A stretch of DNA of 64,000 bases from Branchiostoma belcheri (lineage: Eukaryota > Chordata > Leptocardii > Amphioxiformes > Branchiostomatidae), in contig NW_017803268.1 of NCBI RefSeq assembly GCF_001625305.1, positions 652,553-716,552 of the forward strand, given 5' to 3'. Positions 1 through 10,339 of the stretch are shown here, piece after piece. The notes beneath the pieces were generated by a model that saw nothing but the letters and a program-made list of their open reading frames with translations, was not told the origin of the DNA and searched no databases. The translations under genes were made by a program, and so were the position numbers. The first letter of the stretch is position 1, and every line of letters starts with the position of its first letter.

Positions 1-150
1 AGTTCCACTCTGCGATAGTTCTAGAAAAGAATTAATTCTTGAACACCTCAATTCTTGGTTGATAACTCTGATACTTGAAGGCATGGCTATTTCTTGTTCT
101 CTTCTGGGCTGGTATTAGGTACTTAGTAGTTGGGACGTCCACCAGTTAAA
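1..150 (-). mobile_element. LINE 3' fragment (non-LTR retrotransposon)
   Basis: It is near-identical to the copy at 2590-2961. On the minus strand it matches that copy's reverse-transcriptase C-terminal segment around the LVDVPTTKY motif. It is truncated by the window edge. Confidence 0.6.
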
Positions 151-296
151 GGTGTATATATATAGGCAAAGGTGAGTGGTTTGATAGGTAAAAAAACTGT
201 TTGTGTGTTCTTGTGTGTTTGTGGGGGGGGGGGTCGTCACTCGTAGTCTAACTCTAAGCCTCCACTATGATTTCCTAAGGAGTTACGGATATCAGT

Positions 297-423
297 AGCC
301 TCTACCAGGCTTCGGGAGGCGGCTAGAAATAGTAGAAATATACCAAATAGAGAGAGATAATATACCGGGGGAGTTGGTCTGCTAGAGAGTACAGTTTGTT
401 GCACACGAAGTCTGGTAGAGGCT
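297..423. repeat. Foldback element, AGCCTCTACC termini
   Basis: It begins AGCCTCTACCAGGCTTCGGG and ends with the degenerate inverted complement TCTGGTAGAGGCT. It shares its termini and internal AGTAGAAAT segment with the better preserved copy at 43443-43606, so this is a dispersed foldback MITE-like family. Confidence 0.6.
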
Positions 424-718
424 AGGATGCCAGGTCAACAATTGCTTCTGGTTTCAGGTAGTCTTCTATGCCCCCTAATACTAATAGTTTCTATGAACAG
501 ACAGATAATGTCAAACCATATGATCTCTGAGGTTTCCCTCCCCAATTCCATTTCCAAACACAAAATTTATATGCACAGTACAATGTAGAAGCATCAATAG
601 CTCATGGGCCATTAGGTGATCATATCTAGTAGATAGTGATTCACCCAGAAATATACTCGATCAGACAATAAGGCTATAAGCATGGAATAACCCAATAGAT
701 CTATTTCAACTGACCTCC

Positions 719-750
719 ATGATGATGATGATGATGCCGATGATGATGAC
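719..750. repeat. GAT microsatellite
   Basis: Imperfect GAT/GATGAC trinucleotide run. Confidence 0.6.
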
Positions 751-2589
751 CATGGATGATCATGGGTGAGCCCATTGCGCTAGTATAGGGATGATCAGTG
801 TTACTTCCTTTTTTATCATTACCCGAAGAAGGTTATCTTTGGGGCTCTGCCCCTCCCCCCTTCCACTAAAAGTAGCAAGGGAGTACGTAAATACAATTTC
901 AGTTTGAACTTTTGCTACATTACAGCAACTTTTAACAAACAGGCGGTATTTGCATTCTTTACTTCGCACGTAAATAAAAAAAAACAATACATAGTAAAAT
1001 ACGATGTTTTCTTTCATTTGTTGATGTCTTATAATATTCAAGACGCAGTAATAAACTCATTCATTTAGTCATCCATCCAGTCACAGAAAAGACTGTGCTT
1101 AGGTAAGGCCAATGTGATCTCTTCAAGCCTTCCCCACAACTAAACCAAAGCAAGCAAGCAATTAACTAGTACTAAAAACGATAAATAACAAAAGACAAAG
1201 ACTAGACTTGATCCCCCTTCCCTCCCTCTAACCATCAATCTTATCAAAACTGTCAGTCGGCTCATCACGCTGTTTCCCGTGAACAGAGAGCTCACCGCCG
1301 GTGCGGAGGTTCAGACAAAGACTCGCCTGTGTCCGTACTTAACACACGTGCACACCTAACGACTTTCTTCCGGTACCTCCGCCAGGTGTGTGCCCTCAAC
1401 TCTAAAACATCAAAGTACCCCTCGCGACCTCTTAAGGGCGCGGGTGCCTCTCTTAAGGGACCGCTTAAGAGCCTTTCTTCGCCTGAAAAGTCTTTGTCTT
1501 AGACCGGCAAATTTCCGCACTCGGTTCCAGAGAAAGGCACGTTATGGATGGAAATTTAATCTCGATTAACACTTCCATGCCGACACTTCCGATCTTTTTT
1601 CAGACAAAAATTACACAAGGTTATTTGATATGTATCTTCCTATATTACATTATCAGCGTAGGAAGTTTGAACACAATTGAAACACACATGATTGACGGTT
1701 ATAGAAATGAACTATTGCTTCTTTTCTATAGAACTGTTCGTTTCTTAAAGTGAAATTTTGTGTCTTGTAAGACTAGTTCTTGAAGCTACAGTTGCCGAAA
1801 AAGATTATAAGATTTTCTATAAGTTGTCGCAAGTTCTCCTTAGTTTTGAAGGAACACATGTCTGTAATTCACTTTATGTTCAAGGTAGCAAAATTTCACC
1901 GTCTGAGAAAAATGCACATGTTCACGGAACTATATATTCACGACAGGTGCAGGGAAAAGAAGTCAGGGAATTATTTGTTAACTGTAATGATAATTTCACG
2001 GTACAGACGTGACAGTGAAAACAGTGAAGATAAAACAGTACCAAGAAAAAAAAAATCAGGAATTACAGAAGTATTTGAAAAGCCGAATGTGGTTTGTACC
2101 TTTTTGTACCTTACAGGATTAACCACAAAAATGCCACCAGTCTGCGGTTTTAATTCGGCCCTCGACTTTCCTCAACTATCTCACCGCACATCTTTATTCA
2201 TGAACCAATATGGCAAAAAGCTTCCGTTCTGAAAACTCTCGTGCTCTCAGTAGCCCTCTTTAGGGCCCTTTAGGCAGACTTTCACACACACTTGAGAACC
2301 GTTAGACCGCCGGTACTTTTGAAAGTCAAGCAGGTTTCTTCTCTGTTTAAATGTGGTCTAGGGCAAGACAGTCTAGACTTGAGGAAATGCCTTTCAAGAC
2401 GAAGAAATAAAATATAAAACGACAGTGTCTGGTGACATAGTAAAGTTCCAACCCTCGACTCTGGTAGAACAAGTTATGTATCTTTATTGGTGGGAAAAAA
2501 ATTCAGTGCAAAAGAGAAACCCCGAAAAAAAAGCCTAAAAACACACTAAAAATACCCCCAAAACCCAAACCTCTGCTTGGAGAGTAGTA

Positions 2590-2961
2590 TAACTTCCCGT
2601 CGGCGTAACACACCAGCTTTACTACATTATACCGAACGACTTGTTACTCCTAACCCTTGAATATCTAACTCTAAACATTGTTTAAAGCTATCTAATGATG
2701 ATGCCCCTACTGTACTTGGTGACAGCGAGTTCCATTCTGCGATAGTTCTAGGAAAGAATGAATTTTTGAACACCTCAATCCTTGGTTGATAACTCTGGTA
2801 CTTAAAAGCATGGCTATTTCTTGTTCTTTCAGAGCTGGTATCATGTACTTAGTAGTTGGTACGTCCACCAGTTTATTAGTCATTTTGTACATCATGCATA
2901 GTCTGGACATTTTTCTTCTGTCTTCCAGTGACACCCACCAAGGAGGTTCAAAAACACCCAC
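2590..2961 (-). mobile_element. LINE ORF2 C-terminus and 3' end fragment
   Basis: On the minus strand an open frame reads W-V-S-L-E-D-R-R-K-M-S-R-L then M-M-Y-K-M and later a T/S-F-L-E-L-S segment. This is the layout seen after the reverse transcriptase in CR1/L2-like non-LTR elements (repeat LxxRR, a YK helix, then a SFF-like end). Related copies lie at 1-150, 6440-6617, 52045-52405 and 55269 onward. It is 5'-truncated. Confidence 0.65.
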
Positions 2962-4059
2962 TGTCCAGTTTATGGTCCACTTTTCACCAACACGAACAGT
3001 TTAAAAGCGTCCCCTATCAATTCTGATTTACAACTCAGTGAACAAACGCAATCTATACTTGCAAAAGTCGACAAGTCAGAAACGCCACCATGCATATGCC
3101 CGTGGAACTACATGACCCCCAGATTGTAATATCAGCACCAAGGACATAGTAAGCCTTTTTGTAGAGACGTGGTGGTGGTGGGGGGGTCAATATTTGTAAA
3201 GAGGTAAAACCTGTTATGGAGCATAATTATTACTAGCCTATTGGAAATATTAATATCAGGTTCCCAAGTCATAACCTAGCTCCGGACAAGGTCACCGCAA
3301 AGAATCATGGGAAGGTGAACAGGTGTCTTAGTGATCAATTTCTTTAGGTTTTCTTTTATAAGCTCCTAATATTTATTTCTCATGTTACACAATGTTTTCT
3401 ACAACGCTTTTTGAGCAAACAAAATGACTATTGCTAAAATTATATTTCATAAAACTGTTGCCGCATGTATGTTACCTATTGCAACAAGACAATACAAAGA
3501 GAGGTATTTCTTAAAAGACGTGCATGTCAAGATTTTATTTTTCTAAGGCCTTGACACAAAAATTAAACACAGTGTTTATCTACAGAATGAGAGGCGTGTG
3601 GATAGCAGGCCGGATAACAGACGGTGTAAGTAAGGACGTTCTCACCATTATCTAGCCCTAACATACCTCTGTGACGCACGTAGAAAAAAGTAAACACCGT
3701 AGTTTTTACTGGCATGACATCAGACCTTCAGATATCCGGACCTATATGTAAGAATAGACTGTATGCTGTAGGTTAATCATAGATGGAAACAAGTAATACA
3801 TTTCTTATGAGAATGTATTATGTTGGTTGGGTTTTGTGAATTTCTTGTTTTCTTCATTATCTTGTGAATCTGTAACTGTATTTCCCGTGTCTGACCATTT
3901 GTGGTCTGTGGTGAGGTAATGCCCCATCCACTTGTTGCCATTCAAACACCAGAAATCGTAGCCTCCATAGCATGCAAAAAACTGGGGGTTTGGGGGGGTC
4001 TTCATGGTCTTTGGGATCTTTTATGTGCTATTTTCTGATCGCATATAGACAACATAGCC

Positions 4060-4341
4060 GGCCTGGTTGAATTACCCCCGTTTTTAGAACTGGGCTAATC
4101 AGAAAACAACCGAAGACCACCAAACCCCCAGTTCTATAAGCCTGCTACGGAGGCGAAGAAATCGTGCGTCAAGCTTTGTTGGATCCCTTGTCTCTGAACC
4201 GATAGACGTTTATGACATATTTTGCCTATTTTCGGCATGTTGCCTACCGTCAGAGGGCAACAAAATGTCTCGTTTTTTCCCCCAAAATATCAGACGAAAA
4301 TCAATGCGTGCGCTGATGTCATCCATAAAATTGCTGTGGCC
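4060..4341. mobile_element. Possible degenerate MITE upstream of GM2A-like gene 1
   Basis: It starts GGCCTGGTTGAATTA and ends TGATGTCATCCATAAAATTG...TGGCC, which resembles the termini of the GGCC...GATGTCATCC family at 18694-19060. The left end is poorly conserved. Confidence 0.35.
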
Positions 4342-4776
4342 TAATTACGTATACGGACACAAGTAAACATTCACACGTGTACACACACATGGTGGCAAAA
4401 CTATATTGGTATGCATATATGTGTATGTGCATGTACATGCCATGTGTGTTCTGAATCTTACTTATGAGCCATGCATGAAATTTCTCTGACATGACAGTGA
4501 CATAAGAATCACTTTTGATGAAAGTTCGCTAAATTTAAAACGGCCCAGTATGAGATTCATTTTACAATTGACAGGCTATGTTGGGTGTCCATTTTAATCT
4601 TTATCAACACACGAACACACCCTACGTGTCCCAATTAATCCATGCTTGTCTTTAACACACACGACATTACCGTGTTTTGTAAGTAGTAGATAACGTTATT
4701 CTTATCATACGTACCCCTCATCCTTTGGTAAATACAACAATGTCCTATTACATAAGGTATTCTAATAGATACGTGG

Positions 4777-4784
4777 TATAAATA
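4777..4784 (+). promoter_or_regulatory. TATA box of GM2A-like gene 1
   Basis: TATAAATA sits 60 bp before the ATG. Genes 3 and 4 have TATAAATG/TATAAATA 61 and 63 bp before theirs, so a conserved core promoter with a roughly 30-nt 5'UTR is likely. Confidence 0.65.
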
Positions 4785-4836
4785 CCACACCTGTATGCTA
4801 AGGCTTTCTTCTAAGAACACTCATACTAAAGACAAC

Positions 4837-7800
4837 ATGTTGGCCTTTTTCCTCGCTACTATTGCCCTTGTGGGGGCACAGAAGAATGGACAATTTGACC
4901 AGCACTACCAGTTTGGAAATCTCCATCAACCTATTGACAAGGCTGTCATCTTTGACTGTGGAAGTAAGTATTTATTTTATTTTATGACAATATTATTTTA
5001 TGTTGAAGGATTGACATAACAGGTGACTATCACCCCTTCAAAGATGTCCAACCAGAGACCAGACAGTAATGTTTGAACCACTCACAACGGGAAGGTCCCC
5101 TACTCTTTTCGATAAGTGCGGTGGGTTCTTTAACGTGCGTGGGGTGTGGCTCTCCCAAACACGGGACCTCCATTTAATGTCCTATCCGAGGGACGTCCCT
5201 AGCCGAAGCTAGTTACTCATTTTCACCTGAGTGAAGTGAGGAAAGTCGTGTAAAGTACCTTTCTCAAGGGTACAACGTCGCGGCGCATGTTCGGACTTGT
5301 TCGGGTACGACCCGGAATCGAACCCGGGTCTCCCCGTTTCATAGTCCAGTGATCTACCACTACGCCACTACGCCAACGACAACAACCACTGTAAAATCCT
5401 ACAGGAGTCTTTATATCTACCATATGGGTTGTAGCTTTCATCTAGTGTGTTCAAAGTAATCTAAAGTTGTCAGTATGTTAATTTTTTTTTGTATATTCCA
5501 ACATGTAATCACAAGACGTGGTGACGGCACACTCAAGTTTTTTCAACTTATATTAATGTCGCCACCAACATAGGGGACAATACAATACTCATTTTCACCT
5601 GAGTGAAGTGAGGAAAGTCGTGTGGGCACAAGATCGGTAGCATGTCAGGACTCGAACCCGGGACCTCTTGGTTCCGAGTCGAGCACTCTGCCGCTACGCC
5701 ACACGACCCCAGTTCTTCTAATTTGATGCTATATTCTGAAGACACCAAAATTTCTGAATGTAAATGAAATGGAACGAAAGAATGCCTTTCCTTGCTCGTC
5801 AAAAAGAAATTCATCTGAAGACCTAGCTTACGAAGGGAGTTTCATTTTTTTATGATGTTTTATATTTTGTCCTTTTATTTTAATTCCAGGCAATCCGGAC
5901 CGGGCTATCCGAAACCCCAAGTTTGTTTTCAGCAGGGACGATTTGGAGTTGCCTGGAAATTTCACTATCATCGATGCTGAGGTAGGGTAGTTTCCAAAAT
6001 CACATGGATAGATAATAAATATTCAAAACGACCCTAAGATAACAACAAATGTACAGCAAGATAGTGTTAATGATACTGGCTTAGAGCACACTTGGTTTAG
6101 TCATCTTTTTTGCACCATCAGTTTTCATCAAAATAACGTTAACGTTGTAACTACAGGCTAAATATTCCAGTTTCAAACGCTGTACCAAAGATTGGGCCGC
6201 CAAAATCTCTTTTACCTTCTCCCCGCTGCCCAATCCCGTAACAAATAGTAGCAAAACGGCTCCTTCAGTTTGCTTAAGTTGAGATGCAAACGTTGGCTAT
6301 ATACAAAGCATGTATAACGGCTTATTTCTTGCCTGGGAAACGCACAAGTGAAGTAGATGTTAGAAAGTAGATAAATGAAAAAAAAACATAGCGTAAACAC
6401 ATTTTTGATGTAGAATCGTCTGTATGTGTATCGGAATAGCCGGTATAACCGCCCTCCGGCGTAACACGTCAGCTTCGCAGCTAGCTATATCACACCGAAC
6501 GACTTGTTAAACTCAATCTTTGGACATTTAATTGCAGGAGTTGCTTAAAGCTTTCTAGTGATGATGCCCCAACTGTACTTGGTGGCAACGAGTTCCAGTC
6601 TACGATAGTTCTGGGGGAAATACGAGGTTACTTATCGTACTTCAAATTGCATCCCGTAGGTTGAGGTAGCCAAGCCCGTCCCTAGACCCCTGTACGGTAG
6701 GATAGACGCCTGGAGGACCATCTTCCTGTTCGGTGGGGCGGCGTCAACTATTCAGCTGGGCTGCTTCGGTCTCACAGGCAAGGACTTCGGCATCGGGAGC
6801 TGGTGAGTTCCTGAAGATAGAATCTAGATCGCTAGATCTAACCTCCAAGTAGATTCTAGATCGTTAGATCTAATCTCTAAGTAGATTCTAGATCGCTAGA
6901 TCTAATCTCCAAGTAAATTCTGTTGGGCAAGGGGAGTCTATATTGGTCGCATGTACCCGTTATAGGCCAATATAGAATAGAAAGTTTATTGCAAATACAT
7001 GCCCGAGGGCTAATTGCAGTTACAAACAACATAAGAAAGAAAATACAGTGGTATGTGAGACTATATCTACGTCTAGCATTATACTATATTCTACAACATG
7101 CATGGTACTAGATTTACTGGGTTTGACTTCTTCTTTTTAGGCAGTGGAAGACGAATTTACCCACTTCTTCTATAATATGTGGGTTCTTTGATTTTAGTAG
7201 TAAAATTGTTTGTTTTTTCGTGGTAGGGAATGGTGGGGAAGTAAGGGAGCATTTTGGACACGGTGCTAAATAATTGTTTTCTGATGTCGTCATAAAATGG
7301 ACAATTAGAGATGAAATGAATTTCGTCTTCCACTGCATTTGAGAATATAGACCCCCCTTTGCCCTTTTGAATCTGCTTAGAGATTACGGAAAATCTACTT
7401 TCTCTGTGTTATTTGAATCATATAGGTAATGCAAATGTTTAATCTTGATACTGTGTTGTTCATTCCTCAACGTTGAATTAGAGCTTTCTTCGTTGTTTTG
7501 TGACTCATTCTTTCAACATTTCGAAAAGCAAAAATGATATTCTCAGCTGCTCCAATAGCCAAAGTGAGGAAAAGTTAGCCCCATTGTCTAAATTTTTTAA
7601 TCTAGGGCATGGTATTGGAATGCAGAGCCCATGCACTCCTTCCACCGCTTTTTACCTTTCCAACCGAATTCAGGTACCCATTTTTCATCGTGGCGGGCAC
7701 ATACGTTCTCTGGGAGGCTGGTTGTGATATAGCCGGCAAAAAATTCTATAAAAAACGCAGTATCGAAACTTCCACCCGCCCGGAGGCCTGCACAGAAGGC

Positions 7801-9206
7801 TAACAAGCCCCCACTATTGCCTTTGTTAATACCTCTCAAGTATACACAATCTAGATATCCGAAAAGCGATCACAAAATTAAGTTGTCATAAATTAAACAT
7901 AGAAATGGGTCGATACAAGAAAATACCAAATGACCAAAGGTTCTGTCCATTTTGTCCAAACATGATTGAAAATGAGCACCATTTTATAATGGATTGTACA
8001 CTCTACAATGATAAGCGCCTATTGCTGTTCACCTTTCTTTCCGCTTGTTCAATTGATTTCAATACGTTAGATGCTATAGATAAATGCAACTACATTCTCA
8101 GGGGAGATAACCAATACAGTGTTCAAATAGGAAAATACATTAAAGAATGTTTCGATCTTAGAGAACACATGTTAGAGAATAGTTTACCTTTATTGTTACA
8201 TCATACATATACTCTGTACGTAAGATGACGTTATCCACACATGCATTTAGCTTTGTTAGATCTTTAGTTAAGTTGTAGGAGACCATACAAAAGTCTCTGT
8301 ACTTTTTTGTTGTGTCAATAAAGAATCTTGTATGTTCTCAGTGACTATGGTGAACTGTGCGGGTTGCTGGATCTAAACGCCCCCGTCAATAACATCACCG
8401 GCGCCCCGACCTGCTGGACCGAGGCAATAGACCTGGGCATCCCGGAGGACCAGTGCACGTGCGAGGGGATCTCTCCTAAGGTCTACAGTCTCAGCAACTG
8501 GCAAAAGACGGTGGACCTGACCGACCTGGAGAGCGGTGTTCTCACCTTCCTCGCACAGGTAGATATTCGACATGCAGCAATGACTTATGTCTAAAAACAA
8601 GACATTTTTTATTCATAAGAATCCTTAAAATGAAGTAGCTAGATGAACAACAAGATAAAGTGACAACGGACTTAATTTATGCAACTTGTTACCTCATTGA
8701 AAAATGGAAGTATTGTTTTTGGCGTGTCCGTGTGTCTGTATGTGTGTGTGTGTGTTTGTGTTTCCGCACATTTGTAGTCAGCATAACTTCAGAACGCCTT
8801 TATGGATTCTGATGATATTTGGTACGTTGGTACATGTATGTCGTAGGAAGACAAAGGTCAAGGTCCTTGTGACTTTCTGTTGCAGAAGAATTTTTTTCTA
8901 GATTGAAATGTGGGAAAGTAATTTTATATGGTTGTTTCAGCATATTTAAGTATAGCCTTCAATGACCAAACGTAGTGGCCCGATGATCTAGCCTTCTAAA
9001 GCTATAGTCTGCACACTATATATACACTAATGTTGGTTTTTACCGAACTGTAGGGAGACTACGAGCTTAGGTTGACGGCTACGGACGCTAGCGGTGCGGA
9101 GCAGGCGTGTATCGGCATCAGGGTGCCGGTGAAAGAGTACGAGGATCCAAACGCCACCGGAGGCTGGCTCTTCGGCAGAAAGAAGCGATCAGCAAAGTTG
9201 CTGTAA
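4837..9206 (+). CDS. GM2-activator-like secreted protein, copy 1
   Basis: Coding exons: 4837-4963, 5890-5981, 6660-6802, 8342-8558 and 9054-9206, giving 243 residues. The start opens a signal peptide (MLAFFLATIALVGAQ). Eight cysteines follow GM2A spacing: FDC, LGC, a Cys made across the exon 3/4 junction before DYGELC, PTC, DQCTC and ACI. As known for the family, GM2A is a soluble ML-domain lysosomal cofactor that lifts glycolipid from membranes; the lipid bound here is unknown. PGNFT matches the human PGNVT glycosylation site, and more sequons lie in the exon 4 loop (NIT) and the tail (NAT). The tail ends GGWLFGRKKRSAKLL and is absent from GM2A. Intron 3 carries LINE debris ending against exon 4. 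It is about 50 residues longer than human GM2A. Confidence 0.85.
5213..5385 (-). mobile_element. tRNA-derived SINE
   Basis: Minus strand: a tRNA-like head with an A-box (TGGCGTAGTGG) and a B-box (GGTTCGATTCC), followed by a body sharing CACGACTTTCCTCACTTCACTC with the neighbouring SINE copies. It lies in intron 1 of GM2A-like gene 1. Confidence 0.65.
5485..5712 (-). mobile_element. tRNA-derived SINE
   Basis: It is the same family as 12000-12248: tRNA-like head with GTGTGGCGTAGCGG and GGGTTCGAGTCC boxes, the GATCTTGTGCCC...CACGACTTTCC body, and the 3' segment ending near ATTACATGTTGGAAT. It lies in intron 1 of gene 1, minus orientation. Confidence 0.7.
6440..6617 (-). mobile_element. LINE 3' end fragment
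   Basis: Minus strand: the 3' end of the same LINE as at 2590-2961, including the GTGTTACGCCGGAGGGCGGTTATACCGGC-like tail. It ends about 40 bp upstream of exon 3 of GM2A-like gene 1. Confidence 0.6.
6819..6914. repeat. Three-unit 32-bp tandem repeat
   Basis: Units start at 6819, 6851 and 6883. Each contains AGATTCTAGATCGCTAGATC-like sequence and a CTCCAAGT end, just inside intron 3 of gene 1. Confidence 0.75.
7114..7380 (-). mobile_element. LINE C-terminal fragment (His-Cys motif)
   Basis: The minus strand reads NAVEDEIHFISNCPFYDDIR, the E-x-E-x-H-F...C-P-x-Y motif found at the C-terminus of many non-LTR ORF2 proteins. It is broken and lies in intron 3 of gene 1. Confidence 0.55.
7905..8330 (+). 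mobile_element. LINE ORF2 C-terminus, open for 107 codons
   Basis: The frame 7905-8228 reads FCPFCPNMIENEHHFIMDC, a CxxC...HxxxxxC zinc-knuckle-like motif at the end of non-LTR ORF2 proteins. A short 3'UTR ends in TCAATAAAGAATC-type sequence only a few bases before the splice acceptor of exon 4 (AG at 8340-8341). The frame is intact, so the fragment may be fairly young; no upstream reverse transcriptase is present. Confidence 0.6.
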
Positions 9207-9225
9207 CTTGTGCACACAAGACTGG

Positions 9226-9314
9226 GACGTCAGTGATAACAACTGAAGTGAGCACAAAAGGCACTGACGTCATCACGAAACAAAATGGCGTCATCACAAA
9301 ATATTCTGACGTCG
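9226..9314. promoter_or_regulatory. CRE-like cluster after GM2A-like gene 1
   Basis: GACGTCA at 9226, a perfect TGACGTCA at 9265-9272, GGCGTCATC near 9287 and TGACGTCG at 9307-9314 all lie within about 110 bp after the stop. Equivalent clusters follow the other three copies. Confidence 0.5.
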
Positions 9315-9350
9315 TCAAAGAAAATGAAAACTATTACACAATGCAGTAGA

Positions 9351-9356
9351 AATAAA
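9351..9356 (+). terminator. Poly(A) signal of GM2A-like gene 1
   Basis: AATAAA 145 bp after the stop codon. Confidence 0.65.
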
Positions 9357-9848
9357 ACAACATGAAGCACTTGCTACTGTGGTCTTGTTATTTCTCAAAA
9401 CATGGCAATTAATAAGTGAAGATATTTATTTCATTTTGCATAAGTTGACCAACTCACTGATATGTAAAATACTAGTGTTTTCTTCCTTGCGAATATGTTT
9501 TGTGCCATTTTCCAAACACTTCATCTAATTTGCGATATAATGAATCATATTTGGGAACCTAGCCAATACAACTATATTTTGATTGTCAATGTATGCCTGA
9601 CAATGTGACGATAGGATGCAGCCTTTCTCATCGCTATGCTATATTAAGTACAGTCACTAGGGACAAAGTTTAAAGTGTTCCGTGCAAATGTGTACTCGGA
9701 TATCCTCACTCTATGTGAGTGATATTTTTATGCGCCACAGACGTCACAAATCGAGCTTGATCAACAAATTTCATAATAATAGATCAAGACCTACTAAATC
9801 AAATATGAGTTGGTTAAATGAAGGTCGTCTTGTTATTGTAGCTTTTAG

Positions 9849-9936
<88 letters not shown>

Positions 9937-10246
9937 TTTAAAACTACGTGTCTTAGAGCTAGAATACGAAAGAAAAATCTCAATATAAATGCATAAAATT
10001 TATAAAATTAGAAATTGAGCTCAAGTTACAGATAGATACACCGGTTGGTAGTGTGATATTTTTAACATGTGCTAGCTAAAGGTCTACATCGATTTGACTA
10101 TTTATAATGTGACAATATCAATATATGATAATCATATATCCTAAGTATGACAATCTGCATCCTCTGTGTATATAGATTCCAAGGATAATATTTACATACC
10201 GGTGCAACCTTTATTTTTTTGTCTAAGATGCTTTTTCCCAGCTGTG
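9357..10246. other. Intergenic spacer between GM2A-like genes 1 and 2
   Basis: AT-rich sequence containing only the TA/GA microsatellite. I see no gene. Confidence 0.6.
9851..9937. repeat. (TA)n(GA)n compound microsatellite
   Basis: About 30 bp of TA followed by about 55 bp of GA with single interruptions. The open frames across it on both strands are artefacts of the repeat. Confidence 0.9.
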
Positions 10247-10252
10247 TATATA
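10247..10252 (+). promoter_or_regulatory. Possible TATA box of GM2A-like gene 2
   Basis: TATATA 93 bp before the ATG. It is weaker and further away than in the other three copies. Confidence 0.35.
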
Positions 10253-10339
10253 GAACTTAAGATAAACCCAAGGTCTTCGATACAAATAACATACGACAGA
10301 AAAACACAGTCCACAAAGAGAGGACAACCTGCAGACGAC

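Larger units (their letters stand above)
1..4776. other. Gene-free repeat-rich leader region
   Basis: I see no supportable gene upstream of the first GM2A-like gene. The stretch holds two LINE 3' fragments, a foldback element, a GAT microsatellite, and short open frames without domain signal or splice context. The GC-richer patch around 1260-1500 and the open frames at 1544-2232 match nothing I recognise. Confidence 0.6.

Noticed and set aside
1544-2232. Overlapping plus-strand open frames of 69-150 codons
   Set aside because: AT-rich, different frames overlap, no domain or promoter evidence.
9682-9996. Open frames on both strands over 9.7-10.0 kb
   Set aside because: They cross the (TA)n(GA)n microsatellite and have no domain or splice context.
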